Assembly (NCBI RefSeq): GCF_008386575.1
Contig: NZ_VUOA01000028.1
Location: forward strand, 182,597-246,596
DNA length: 64,000 nucleotides
Direction: 5' to 3'
Source of the DNA: Salinarimonas soli
GTDB lineage: Bacteria; Pseudomonadota; Alphaproteobacteria; Rhizobiales; Beijerinckiaceae
Of this stretch, positions 26,067 through 33,783 are shown one piece after another. The notes below the pieces were generated by a model. It was not told the origin of the DNA and ran no database searches. It saw nothing but the letters and a program-made list of their open reading frames with translations. The stretch's first letter is position 1; every line of letters begins with the position of its first letter. Position numbers and translations under genes: made by a program.

Positions 26067-26846
26067 ATGCGACGCCTGATCATCGAGGAACCCGTGTCCC
26101 GCGCGGCCCTGTGGGCGCCTCGGATGGGCTGGTTCGCGGTCGCGGTGACGGTGATCGCCGTGGTGCTGCTGCGCTCCGAGCGGGTCGAGCTGCTGCCGGG
26201 CGTCGTCACCCTGCTCCTGGGCTTCGGCTTCGCGGCGCTCGCGGGGCTTCTCGCCCTCGCGGGCTTCGTGCGGATCTGGATCGAGGGGCGCCGGGGCCTG
26301 GGGAGCGCCTTGTTCGGGCTCCTCCTCGCGGTGGCGGTGCTGGCCTGGCCCGCGGTCCTCGCCGCGCGTGCCGTGCTCCTGCCGGCGATCATCGACGTGA
26401 CCACGGACGTGGTCGACCCGCCCGCCTTCTCCCGCTCGCAGGCCGCCATGCGGGCGCGCGACGGCACGGTGCCGCCGGAGCCCCCCGCCGAGACCCGCAC
26501 CCGCCAACGCCTCGCCTATCCCCGCATCGCCTCGCTGACCCTCGACCGCCCCGTGGACGAGACCTTCGACCTCGCCCTCAAGGCCGCCGAGCGCCGGCGC
26601 TTGCGCATCATCGAGCGGACCCGGCCGGGCGGCCGCACGGGCGCGGGCCGCATCGAGGCCGTCGACCGCACCACGGTCCTGCGCCTGCCGGAGGACGTGA
26701 CCATCCGGGTGCGCCCGCTGGCCGAGGGCACGCGCCTCGACGTGCGCTCCGCCTCCCGCATCGGCCCGCACGACGTCGGCAGCAACGCGGCCCGGATCCG
26801 CACCTTCCTCGACACGGTGTCCGAGCTCGCCCTGGCCGAGAAATAG
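26067..26846 (+). CDS. Membrane protein with a DUF1499 domain
   Basis: This 259-residue protein has three predicted membrane helices (about 20-36, 44-71 and 82-110), then a soluble DUF1499 domain with YPRIASLTLDRPVDETFDLA and the end pattern DVGSNAARIRTFLDTVSEL, which is typical of the family. Its function is unknown; it is probably an inner-membrane protein with its C-terminal domain in the cytoplasm or periplasm. ATG 26067 has AGGAG about 11 nt upstream, a long spacing. Confidence 0.85.
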   Translation: MRRLIIEEPVSRAALWAPRMGWFAVAVTVIAVVLLRSERVELLPGVVTLLLGFGFAALAGLLALAGFVRIWIEGRRGLGSALFGLLLAVAVLAWPAVLAARAVLLPAIIDVTTDVVDPPAFSRSQAAMRARDGTVPPEPPAETRTRQRLAYPRIASLTLDRPVDETFDLALKAAERRRLRIIERTRPGGRTGAGRIEAVDRTTVLRLPEDVTIRVRPLAEGTRLDVRSASRIGPHDVGSNAARIRTFLDTVSELALAEK

Positions 26847-26922
26847 GCGCTGGCGTTTCTCGAAAAAAATTCGCGTCCGGCTGCATCCGTCCGCGAAACC
26901 GCCGTGTACCCGCTTCGACGGC

Positions 26923-26935
26923 TGACGTTACGTCA
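26923..26935. promoter_or_regulatory. 13-bp perfect dyad upstream of the first fasciclin gene
   Basis: TGACGT and ACGTCA flank a single T, forming a perfect dyad 25 bp before ATG 26961. It lies where a repressor or activator would contact the promoter. The regulator is unknown. Confidence 0.4.
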
Positions 26936-26960
26936 CGCCGCGTCGAACGGGAGAGAACCA

Positions 26961-27524
26961 ATGATCAAGTCTCGCGGCATCCTCGGCCTGGCCCTGACGG
27001 CCGGCCTGTCCATCGCCGGCCTCGGCGCCGTCCATGCGCAAGGCGTAAAGACCGTCGGCGGCGCCCCGATGTACCCCTCGAAGACCATCGTCGAGAACGC
27101 GGTGAACTCGAAGGACCACACGACCCTGGTCACCGCCGTGAAGGCCGCGGGCCTCGTCGACACCCTCTCCGGCGCCGGCCCCTTCACGGTGTTCGCCCCC
27201 ACAAACCGCGCCTTCGGCAAGCTCCCGAAGGGCACCGTCGAGGGCCTCGTGCAGCCCCAGGCCAAGGCGCAGCTCACCCAGGTCCTGACCTACCACGTGG
27301 TGCCCGGCCGCTACACCGCCGCCGACCTCATGGAGCAGCTCAAGGCGAATGGCGGGCGGCTCGAGCTCACCACGGTCGAGGGCGACAACCTCCTCGTGCG
27401 CCGCACGAAGGGCGGCCTGCGCCTCACCGACACCAAGGGCCGCACCTCCAACATCACCATCCCCGACGTGATGCAGTCGAACGGCGTCATCCACGTGATC
27501 GACACGGTGCTGATGCCGAGCTGA
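26961..27524 (+). CDS. Secreted fasciclin-domain protein, copy 1
   Basis: This 187-residue protein has a signal peptide (cleavage after AVHAQ or AVHA, about residue 26) and one FAS1 domain with both conserved boxes: H1-like GPFTVFAPTNRAFGKLP and the C-terminal block NGVIHVIDTVLMP. FAS1 proteins act at the cell surface in adhesion or matrix binding. GGGAGAG precedes ATG 26961. A second copy of the same length follows 218 bp downstream, and the two share a 53-bp block identical at the DNA level. Confidence 0.9.
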   Translation: MIKSRGILGLALTAGLSIAGLGAVHAQGVKTVGGAPMYPSKTIVENAVNSKDHTTLVTAVKAAGLVDTLSGAGPFTVFAPTNRAFGKLPKGTVEGLVQPQAKAQLTQVLTYHVVPGRYTAADLMEQLKANGGRLELTTVEGDNLLVRRTKGGLRLTDTKGRTSNITIPDVMQSNGVIHVIDTVLMPS

Positions 27525-27654
27525 CCGTCCCCGGTATTCCGGGCGGGGCGGCCGTGACGCCCGCCTTGCCTGGATCGGCGGCTCCCTCCCCCGCCGCGCG
27601 CTTCCGGTTCCCCCGGATCGGAAGCGCGACAATTCCGCCTCCCCTGCATCCGTG

Positions 27655-27673
27655 AAGGTTAACAAGGGTTAAT
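27655..27673 (-). promoter_or_regulatory. CtrA-like half-site pair with 6-bp spacing
   Basis: On the minus strand TTAA, six bases, then TTAACC occurs about 70 bp before the second fasciclin gene. The CtrA consensus has a 7-base spacer, so this is one base short and only a weak candidate. Confidence 0.2.
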
Positions 27674-27742
27674 CCCGCGGCCGGCATCCTGCCAGGCTCT
27701 GGGCATCCCCCAAATTCACCAAAGAACCCCGAGGACCACACC

Positions 27743-28306
27743 ATGAAGCTTCGTATCGCAACGCTTGCCGCCGCCATCGCTCTCGCCGGCGTCGCCGCTC
27801 CCGCCATCGTCTCCGCGCAGGAGAAGACCGTCACCGTCGGCGGCGCCCCGATGTACCCCTCGAAGACCATCGTCGAGAACGCGGTCAACTCGAAGGACCA
27901 CACCACGCTGGTCGCGGCCGTGAAGGCGGCCGGCCTCGTCGACACCCTGTCGGGCAAGGGCCCGTTCACGGTGTTCGCCCCCACCAACGCGGCCTTCGCC
28001 AAGCTCCCGGCGGGCACCGTCGACACCCTCGTGAAGCCCGAGAACAAGAAGACCCTCACGGGGATCCTCACCTACCACGTGGTGGCGGGCAAGCTGAACG
28101 CCTCGGACATCGCGGCGCAGATCAAGGCGGGCGGCGGCAAGGCCACCCTCAAGACCGTCGCGGGCGGCTCCCTCACGGCCATGATGGAGGGCGACAAGCT
28201 CGTTCTCACGGACGCCAAGGGCGGCAAGTCCACGGTGACGATCGGCGACGTGAACCAGTCCAATGGCGTCATCCACGTGGTCGACACGGTCCTCATGCCG
28301 AGCTGA
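27743..28306 (+). CDS. Secreted fasciclin-domain protein, copy 2
   Basis: This protein is also 187 residues, with a signal peptide (cleavage near AIVSAQE), one FAS1 domain (GPFTVFAPTNAAFAKLP) and the same end NGVIHVVDTVLMPS as copy 1. The central region is nearly the same in both, including the peptide GGAPMYPSKTIVENAVNSKD; the C-terminal third differs more. This is a tandem duplication with either recent origin or gene conversion. It has its own GAGGA ribosome binding site and promoter region. Confidence 0.9.
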   Translation: MKLRIATLAAAIALAGVAAPAIVSAQEKTVTVGGAPMYPSKTIVENAVNSKDHTTLVAAVKAAGLVDTLSGKGPFTVFAPTNAAFAKLPAGTVDTLVKPENKKTLTGILTYHVVAGKLNASDIAAQIKAGGGKATLKTVAGGSLTAMMEGDKLVLTDAKGGKSTVTIGDVNQSNGVIHVVDTVLMPS

Positions 28307-28361
28307 TCCGGATCCCACCCCTCCCCTGCCGTTCCGCGTCGGGGGAGGTGCCGGACCAGAG

Positions 28362-28390
28362 GGGCCGCGTCATCCCCGGATGCGCGGCCC
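28362..28390. terminator. Possible bidirectional terminator
   Basis: GGGCCGCG pairs with CGCGGCCC around a 13-nt loop, and TTT follows on the plus strand. It lies between the convergent fasciclin and paiB genes. A second weak C/G hairpin precedes it at about 28316-28347. Confidence 0.4.
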
Positions 28391-28414
28391 TTTCGGCGTT
28401 CGGGGAGCCGGTTT

Positions 28415-29044
28415 CTAGCGCGCGGCGCCGTAGGCTTCGACGAGGTCCGCCATCGCCGGCTCCTCGGAGCGGATGCCCTCCGCCACGCCGACCCGGTCGG
28501 CGACGGGCCTGTTCTGGCTCACCTTCCACTTGCCCTCGATCCGCCGGATCGGGATCTCGACGCCCACGATCCCGCGGATCTGCGCGGCGACGAAGGGCGC
28601 GGGCGCGTCCGAGACCGCCCAGGGCTCCGGCCGGGGCGCCTCGTGGGCCGCGGTCAGCGCGGCGATCTGCTCGGCGAGCCAAGCCTCGTCCTCGATCACG
28701 CGGGCGGCACCCCAGGCGTGGACGACCGCGTAGTTCCAGGTCGGCACGACCTTGTGGGTCTCGCGCTTCGTCTCGTACCAGGAGGGCGTCACGTAGGCCT
28801 GCGGGCCCTGGAAGATCACGAGCGCCTCGGCGCCTGCCGCGAGATCGCGCCATTGCGGGTTGGCGCGGGCCAAGTGGCAGCGCAGCGTGCCGAGCTCCGA
28901 GGCGCCCGGATCGAGGATCATCGGCACGTGATTGGCCACGAGCCCGCCCTCGCCGGCGCTCACCAGGGCGCCCAGGGAATGGGTCCGGATCAGCGCGTGC
29001 TGAACCTCGAGGCGGTCCTCGCGGAAATGCGGCGGCTGGTACAT
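28415..29044 (-). CDS. paiB: FMN-binding negative transcriptional regulator, PaiB family
   Basis: This 209-residue protein matches PaiB: it starts MYQPPHFREDRLEVQH and has GGLVANHVPMILD, AYVTPSWYETKRETHKVVPTWNY and the tail KWKVSQNRP. It should fold as an FMN-binding split barrel. In Bacillus PaiB was named for repressing sporulation and protease genes; in Gram-negatives its role is unsettled. It lies 3 nt after the DUF2093 gene, in the same direction. Confidence 0.88.
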   Translation of the reverse strand: MYQPPHFREDRLEVQHALIRTHSLGALVSAGEGGLVANHVPMILDPGASELGTLRCHLARANPQWRDLAAGAEALVIFQGPQAYVTPSWYETKRETHKVVPTWNYAVVHAWGAARVIEDEAWLAEQIAALTAAHEAPRPEPWAVSDAPAPFVAAQIRGIVGVEIPIRRIEGKWKVSQNRPVADRVGVAEGIRSEEPAMADLVEAYGAAR

Positions 29045-29047
29045 GGA

Positions 29048-29269
29048 TCAGGCGCCCTTGCGCGCGATGCCGAGCCGCCGGAGCACCGCCTCGGGGCTCA
29101 CATAGGCCTCCTGGCGCTCGACGCTCCAATATTTGAGCTGATCGAGCGGGATCGTCTCGCCCGTCACGGCGCAACGGACATAGGCGCCGGGCTTCACGAC
29201 GCGGATGTTGGAATCGAGATATTCCACCACCGCCTCGCCGCTGCCGCCGCGCTCGTACCGGTTCATCAT
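29048..29269 (-). CDS. DUF2093 family protein
   Basis: This 73-residue protein contains VEYLDSNIRVVKPGAYVRC, AVTGETIPLDQLKYWSV and the end pattern YVSPEAVLRRL, which are typical of DUF2093, a small Alphaproteobacteria-specific family without known function. Two adjacent ATG codons (29269 and 29266) can start it; GGGG lies upstream of the first. It precedes paiB by 3 nt and is probably co-transcribed with it. Confidence 0.85.
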   Translation of the reverse strand: MMNRYERGGSGEAVVEYLDSNIRVVKPGAYVRCAVTGETIPLDQLKYWSVERQEAYVSPEAVLRRLGIARKGA

Positions 29270-29373
29270 ATCGGCCCCAATGCTCCCCGCGGCCGTCGAC
29301 CGCAGCCCGGTTCGGGTTAGGATCCAGTCCATAGACCAGGACGGCCCCACCGTCCATTTGACGGATCGTCCAC

Positions 29374-30213
29374 ATGCCCAAGGCCCCTCCCGCAGCCCTT
29401 GTCGCCATCGGCCTCCTCGGCGCCCTCGCGGCCGGGGGTGCGCGGGCGTCGGGCGGCGAGGCCGTCACGTTCCCGGGCGGGGGAATGACGCTGCGGGGCG
29501 TCCTCTTCCGGCCGCAGGGCCCCGGGCCCCATCCCGGGGTGGTGGCGCTGCACGGCTGCGGCGGGCTCGCCGACAGCCGGGGCCGGCTCCAGGCGCGCCA
29601 CGCGGACTGGGGGGAGCGCCTTGCCGCCGCGGGCTTCCTCGTCCTGTTTCCCGACAGCTTCGGCTCGCGCGGGCTCGGCGAGCAGTGCCGGACGCGGGAC
29701 CGGGCCGTGCGGCCCTCCATCGAGCGGGTGGCGGACGCGGGCGCGGCGCGGGCTTTCCTGCAGGCGAGACCCGACGTGAAGCCCGGGGCGGTGTCGCTGC
29801 TCGGCTGGTCGAACGGGGGCAGCACCGTGCTCCAGGCCGTCCGTCCCTCGAAGGCCGCGGGGCGGCCCGATTTCGCCCGTGCGGTCGCGTTCTATCCAGG
29901 CTGCCGGGTGATGCAGGAGGGCGGAGGCTGGCGCACGCGCCTTCCCCTTCTCGTCCTCATGGGGGAGGCCGACGACTGGACTCCGGCTCCGCCCTGCCGG
30001 GCGCTCGTCGCGGCGGCCCGGGCGCGGGGTGAGTCCGCCGAGATCGTGCTCTATCCCGGCGCGGTGCACGGGTTCGATGCGCCCGCGTCTCCCGTGCGGA
30101 CCCGCCGGGGCCTCGCCTTCACGGGCGACGGCTCGGGGCAGGCCCAGGTCGGCACCGATCCGGCCGCCCGCGCCGATGCGCTCGTGCGGGTGCCGGCCTT
30201 CCTGGCGCGCTAG
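29374..30213 (+). CDS. Secreted dienelactone hydrolase-like protein
   Basis: This 279-residue alpha/beta hydrolase has a signal peptide (about residues 1-26, ending in AGGARA). The triad is visible: nucleophile Ser in LLGWSNGGSTV, Asp in MGEADDWTP and His in PGAVHGFDAP. HGCGGLADSRGR gives the oxyanion region. Dienelactone hydrolases proper have Cys as nucleophile, so this member is better seen as an esterase-like relative with an unknown substrate. It is probably periplasmic. Confidence 0.82.
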   Translation: MPKAPPAALVAIGLLGALAAGGARASGGEAVTFPGGGMTLRGVLFRPQGPGPHPGVVALHGCGGLADSRGRLQARHADWGERLAAAGFLVLFPDSFGSRGLGEQCRTRDRAVRPSIERVADAGAARAFLQARPDVKPGAVSLLGWSNGGSTVLQAVRPSKAAGRPDFARAVAFYPGCRVMQEGGGWRTRLPLLVLMGEADDWTPAPPCRALVAAARARGESAEIVLYPGAVHGFDAPASPVRTRRGLAFTGDGSGQAQVGTDPAARADALVRVPAFLAR

Positions 30214-30216
30214 GAC

Positions 30217-31011
30217 TCAGGTGTCGCGGGTGCAGCGCACATAGGCCTGGCTGCCGCGCTGGCTCGCCCAGACCAGACGGTCCCCGGTCACGGTGAGCTT
30301 CACGTCGGCGCGCCACTTGCGGCGGGCGTTCGAGCACACGGCCGAGAAGCGCCAGGTGCTGCCCGCCTTCTGGCCCGACTCGAACACGCAGGAGGTCTCG
30401 CCCGCCCAGGCGCCGTCGGGATTGATCACGGCCGGCAGGAGGCCTTTGCGGTTCTGGCGCGGCGAGCACGACGCGGCGTCGGGCGCCCACACGCCCGCAT
30501 ACGCGGCCGGCGTCACCACGGCGCGGCGGGGCGGCAGGGGAATGCCCTCGACGATCTCGCCGACGCGGCTCTCGTTGTAGGCGGGCTCGGCCTCGGCGAC
30601 GGCGGGCATCTCCTCGGCGGGGCCGGCCTGCGGCTCGGCCGCGGCTTGCGCCTCGGGCACCGCCGCGTCCGCGAGGGGCTCGCCGGCAAGCAGGGGATCG
30701 GACAGGGGCGGCACGGGCGCCGGCGCCTCGCTCCAGGCACGAGGCGGCACCTGGAGCGCCGCCGCGAGCTGGGGGCCCGCCCCGACCCGCTCGGTGGTGC
30801 GCCCGTCGCCGGCCAGCAGGATCAGGCCGCCGAGCGCGATGCCGCAGGCCATGACGGCGAGAAGGAGCAGCCCGAGCGCCATGGCGACGGGCGACGAGAA
30901 TCGGCTCGCGCGGAGGATGAACGGGTTGCTCGCGATCCGCGTCGCTTCCGCCTCGGACCGCTCGGACGGTTCGCCTGAGAAGGGAGCTCGCACGGAGCTT
31001 TGCTGATCCAT
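30217..31011 (-). CDS. Single-pass membrane protein with a C-terminal periplasmic domain
   Basis: This 264-residue protein has one membrane helix (about residues 42-68, MALGLLLLAVMACGIALGG), a long Pro/Ala/Glu-rich linker and a compact C-terminal domain with four or five Cys. YAGVWAPDAASCSPRQN and WRFSAVCSNARRKWRADVK mark this domain. I do not recognise it, but it is likely periplasmic and disulfide-bonded. A perfect CtrA box lies 78 bp upstream of ATG 31011, so expression may follow the cell cycle. The 3' end is 3 bp from the hydrolase gene. Confidence 0.7.
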   Translation of the reverse strand: MDQQSSVRAPFSGEPSERSEAEATRIASNPFILRASRFSSPVAMALGLLLLAVMACGIALGGLILLAGDGRTTERVGAGPQLAAALQVPPRAWSEAPAPVPPLSDPLLAGEPLADAAVPEAQAAAEPQAGPAEEMPAVAEAEPAYNESRVGEIVEGIPLPPRRAVVTPAAYAGVWAPDAASCSPRQNRKGLLPAVINPDGAWAGETSCVFESGQKAGSTWRFSAVCSNARRKWRADVKLTVTGDRLVWASQRGSQAYVRCTRDT

Positions 31012-31661
31012 GGCACCTTGGCCTTTCGCTCAACGGATCCTGTGAAAATCCTTGGACGCGCAACAACTCTCACATCGACTGCGAAATGGTTAACAAAGCG
31101 TTAAGTGCCGCTGCGGGAACCAGCCCGGCACGGCCAAGTCCCTCGTCTTCAAGCGCTCTCGGCGGCTGCGTCGCGGCACCCTCAGCGTCCGCCCCGCTTG
31201 CCCTTGCGTCTGCCGCGATGGCAAGGCCGGCAGCATTCGCCAGATGTTTCATGTATTTTCGGCCAAATCCGGGTTCCATGCTCCAGATCGACCGTGGCGC
31301 TCATCCGGCTGTGCCGGAGGCCGCGACCCCGCTGATCTCGCGCTGCGGCAGGCTGTCGCAGCGTGACCCGGAGGGCGCGGATCACAGGATCCTGGTCCGG
31401 CCGCAGGAGCCGACGACTCAGATACCGTGCCGCCCGGGAACCCTCCGCCGCCCCTGAGCGTTAGGATGCGCCGGGCAACCGGGACCGTATTGTCTTGCGG
31501 CTCCAGGCGCGTCCGCCCATAGTCGGGCCCAAGGCCGTTCGATCCGCGAGCGCTCCGCCGGGCACGCGGCCGGATCCTCCCCGCGAGCCATGCCCATGAC
31601 CGTTCCGGAGCCGGCGCCGCGATGCACCGGACGGCGCGACCATCCTGAAGGGAGACCTCTT
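31012..31661. other. 650-bp stretch without a confident gene
   Basis: Apart from the CtrA box at 31089-31104 I see nothing definite. Several short open frames on both strands (for example 31182-31385 minus, ending CCRPCHRGRRKGKRGGR) lack ribosome binding sites, and their compositions look like GC-driven artefacts. Confidence 0.4.
31089..31104 (-). promoter_or_regulatory. Perfect CtrA box
   Basis: Read on the minus strand: TTAA, seven bases, TTAAC. It is a complete match to the CtrA consensus and is oriented towards the membrane protein gene starting at 31011, in the promoter region. Confidence 0.6.
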
Positions 31662-31910
31662 TTGTCCACCGACTCACAGAACACCCGCGATCGCGCGGAG
31701 GCCCGCTTCGACCGGCTCCAGCGGCAGAAGCGGGAGGGCGAGGCGGCCGCGAAGGAATATGAGGCCAACGCCAAGTCCGTCGACGCGAAGACCGCCCGGC
31801 TGAAGGCCATGCGCCTCGCCAAGGAAGCGGCCGACGCGGAGGCTGCGGCCGCCGCTCCCCCGAAGCCCGCCAAGACCACGAAGAAGCGGGCTACCCCCGC
31901 GGCGGGCTAG
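31662..31910 (+). CDS. Small coiled hypothetical protein
   Basis: This 82-residue, highly charged, helical protein begins MSTDSQNTRDRAEARFDR when its TTG start is translated as Met. Its middle (AREKTARLKAMRLAKEA-like pattern, here VDAKTARLKAMRLAKEA) and Lys/Pro-rich end resemble small Rhizobiales proteins of unknown function. The TTG at 31662 has AAGGGAG 8 nt upstream, and no ATG fits. It probably forms a single long helix. Confidence 0.7.
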   Translation: MSTDSQNTRDRAEARFDRLQRQKREGEAAAKEYEANAKSVDAKTARLKAMRLAKEAADAEAAAAAPPKPAKTTKKRATPAAG

Positions 31911-32004
31911 GCTCGCCGCACGCAACGCCAAAGGTGCCGCCTCCCGGCAGGCCGTCCTCGGGCCGGGGGCCGTCGCGCGGCCGGTGCTCTCGCGGTGGGG
32001 CGGG

Positions 32005-32508
32005 TCAGAGCCCCCGCAGGATCCACCCGCCCATGAGGCCGAACGCCACGAAGGCGCCGCCCATGAACCAGAGGGCGGCGACCAACCCGCGGCCGGGCTC
32101 GTCCGGATAGAGGCTGCACGACGCCGGATCGGCGGGATCGTAGTGGACCGTCACCGGTCGCCCCGCCTCGAAGAGCGTGAGATCCCATGTCTCGCCCGCG
32201 CGCCGGCGGCGTCGCCCCTTGCGGGCCGGCGGGACGCCGATGCGGGTCCCGCGCCACGTCCGCCCCTCGACCTCGAACGCATAGGTCACGCGCGGGCCGT
32301 CGCCGAAGGTGAGGCCCGTGGTGCGCAAGGTCTTGCGGCCGAGCAGCGGCACCTTGACGTCGCGCACCCTCACCGACGACGTCTCGATGATTCCCGGTGC
32401 GGAGGCCCACACCGCGCGCGCCCTCGCCCGCCGCCGGGCCCGCTCGGCGAGGCCGATGAGGACGATGCCGAACAGGACCGGCAGCACCGCGAACAGAAAT
32501 CCCGACAT
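32005..32508 (-). CDS. DUF3592 membrane protein
   Basis: This 167-residue protein has membrane helices at both ends (about 3-20 and 146-165) and a soluble beta-rich middle. GRPVTVHYDPADPASCSLYPD is the typical DUF3592 signature. Its function is unknown; it is probably an inner-membrane protein with an extracytoplasmic beta domain. ATG 32508 is used; an in-frame GTG at 32514 would add two residues. Confidence 0.85.
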   Translation of the reverse strand: MSGFLFAVLPVLFGIVLIGLAERARRRARARAVWASAPGIIETSSVRVRDVKVPLLGRKTLRTTGLTFGDGPRVTYAFEVEGRTWRGTRIGVPPARKGRRRRRAGETWDLTLFEAGRPVTVHYDPADPASCSLYPDEPGRGLVAALWFMGGAFVAFGLMGGWILRGL

Positions 32509-32640
32509 GTCCACCCGACCGCAAGCCGACCGTCGCCCCTCATCGGCGGGAACGCCCGCCCGCGCAAGAGCCGGGACCTCGGGGCAGGCCTGGCGCTGCA
32601 GGGTTAGGAGAATGTAAACGCGACGGCGGCAATGTGAGGG

Positions 32641-33783
32641 ATGTCGCGTTCCATTGCCCCGTTGCGTTCCATGTCAGCCGCCATCTCGGATCTGTCGAGT
32701 CTCGCCGCGCTGGCGTGGGATCCCTCCCTCGACGTGCGCCCGGCGCTCCTGCGGGTGCAGGCCGACCTCTTCGCCAACGCCCCCGCGCGCGACGCGCAGA
32801 CGGTCGCGGATTTCGAGACGCTGGCGCTCGGCCTCCTGCCGGGCGTCGACGACGCGGCGGCGCTCGCGGTGGCGCGCATCCTCGCGCCCGTCGAGGACAC
32901 GCCGGCGAGCGTGATCCGCTTCCTCGTGGCGCGAGGCGGCGATGTGGCCCGGGTCATGATCGGCGCCGCGCCGAAGCTCCCGGCGGGCTTCCATCCCGTC
33001 GCGCTGGCGCGCAATCCGGACTGGGCCGGCACCGTGGCGCGGCGCGCCGACCTCACGGGAGCGGATGTCGAGGAGCTGGCGCGCCTGCGCGACGCGACGG
33101 CGGACCTCGCGCTCGCCGAGAATCCCGCGGCGCCGCTCGGCGGGCGGGCCCTGGCGCAGCTCGTGGACCGGGCCCGCGATCGCGCCGATCTCGCCGAAGC
33201 GTTGCTGCGGCGCGCCGACCTGCCGGCCACCGACCGCGCCGCCCTCTACCTGTCGGCCTCCACGGCCGAACGCGACGCGATCCGCGGGGGTATCGAGGCC
33301 TCGCCCTCCGCCCTGCGGGCCGTCCCCCTCCCCCGCGCGAGCCGCGAGGCGGGAGAGGCGCTGGTCGCCTTCGCCATGGCGCGCGACGTCGCGGGCTTCG
33401 AGGCGCGCCTCGCCGGCCTGCTGGGGCTCCAGCGACGCCTCGATCCCACGGGGCCGGGGCGGGACGATCTCCTGGCGCTCGCCCTCGTGGCGGCAGGCAT
33501 CGGCGAGGAGGAGTGCGTGCGCATCTTCCTCACCCTCGACGACCGCATCGCCCGATCGGTCGCCATCGTGTTCCGTCTCGCCGAGATCGTGCGCAGCACC
33601 CCGCGCTCCTCCGCCATCCGGCTCCTGGAGGCGATTCTCGACGCGCCCTTGGAGTTGCGGCGCGACGCCCGCCATCAGCCCGGCCACGGCCCGTCGGCCC
33701 GCACGCGCCCCGGCCTGCCCGGCCTCGCGCGCGAGCGGACGGACGCGGCACTCCCGCGGGTCGCGTCAGGCGAAGGCGCCTGA
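32641..33783 (+). CDS. DUF2336 family protein
   Basis: This 380-residue protein is made of repeated helical pairs like HEAT or tetratricopeptide folds, with the family patterns FETLALGLLPGVDDAAALAV and LAENPAAPLGGRALAQL. DUF2336 is specific to Alphaproteobacteria and has no assigned role; it often lies near signalling genes. Here its 3' end overlaps the convergent sensor kinase by 18 bp. ATG 32641 has GAGGG directly adjacent; an alternative ATG at 32671 lacks a ribosome binding site. Confidence 0.85.
   Translation: MSRSIAPLRSMSAAISDLSSLAALAWDPSLDVRPALLRVQADLFANAPARDAQTVADFETLALGLLPGVDDAAALAVARILAPVEDTPASVIRFLVARGGDVARVMIGAAPKLPAGFHPVALARNPDWAGTVARRADLTGADVEELARLRDATADLALAENPAAPLGGRALAQLVDRARDRADLAEALLRRADLPATDRAALYLSASTAERDAIRGGIEASPSALRAVPLPRASREAGEALVAFAMARDVAGFEARLAGLLGLQRRLDPTGPGRDDLLALALVAAGIGEEECVRIFLTLDDRIARSVAIVFRLAEIVRSTPRSSAIRLLEAILDAPLELRRDARHQPGHGPSARTRPGLPGLARERTDAALPRVASGEGA

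Noticed and set aside
25887-26771. Minus-strand frame of 294 codons opposite the DUF1499 gene
   Set aside because: It is antisense to a gene with membrane helices and a family signature, and has a typical shadow composition.
31182-31385. Minus-strand frame ending in a Cys/His/Lys-rich tail, briefly considered as an HNH-type or zinc protein
   Set aside because: There is no ribosome binding site, no complete Cys/His metal pattern and no supporting neighbour.
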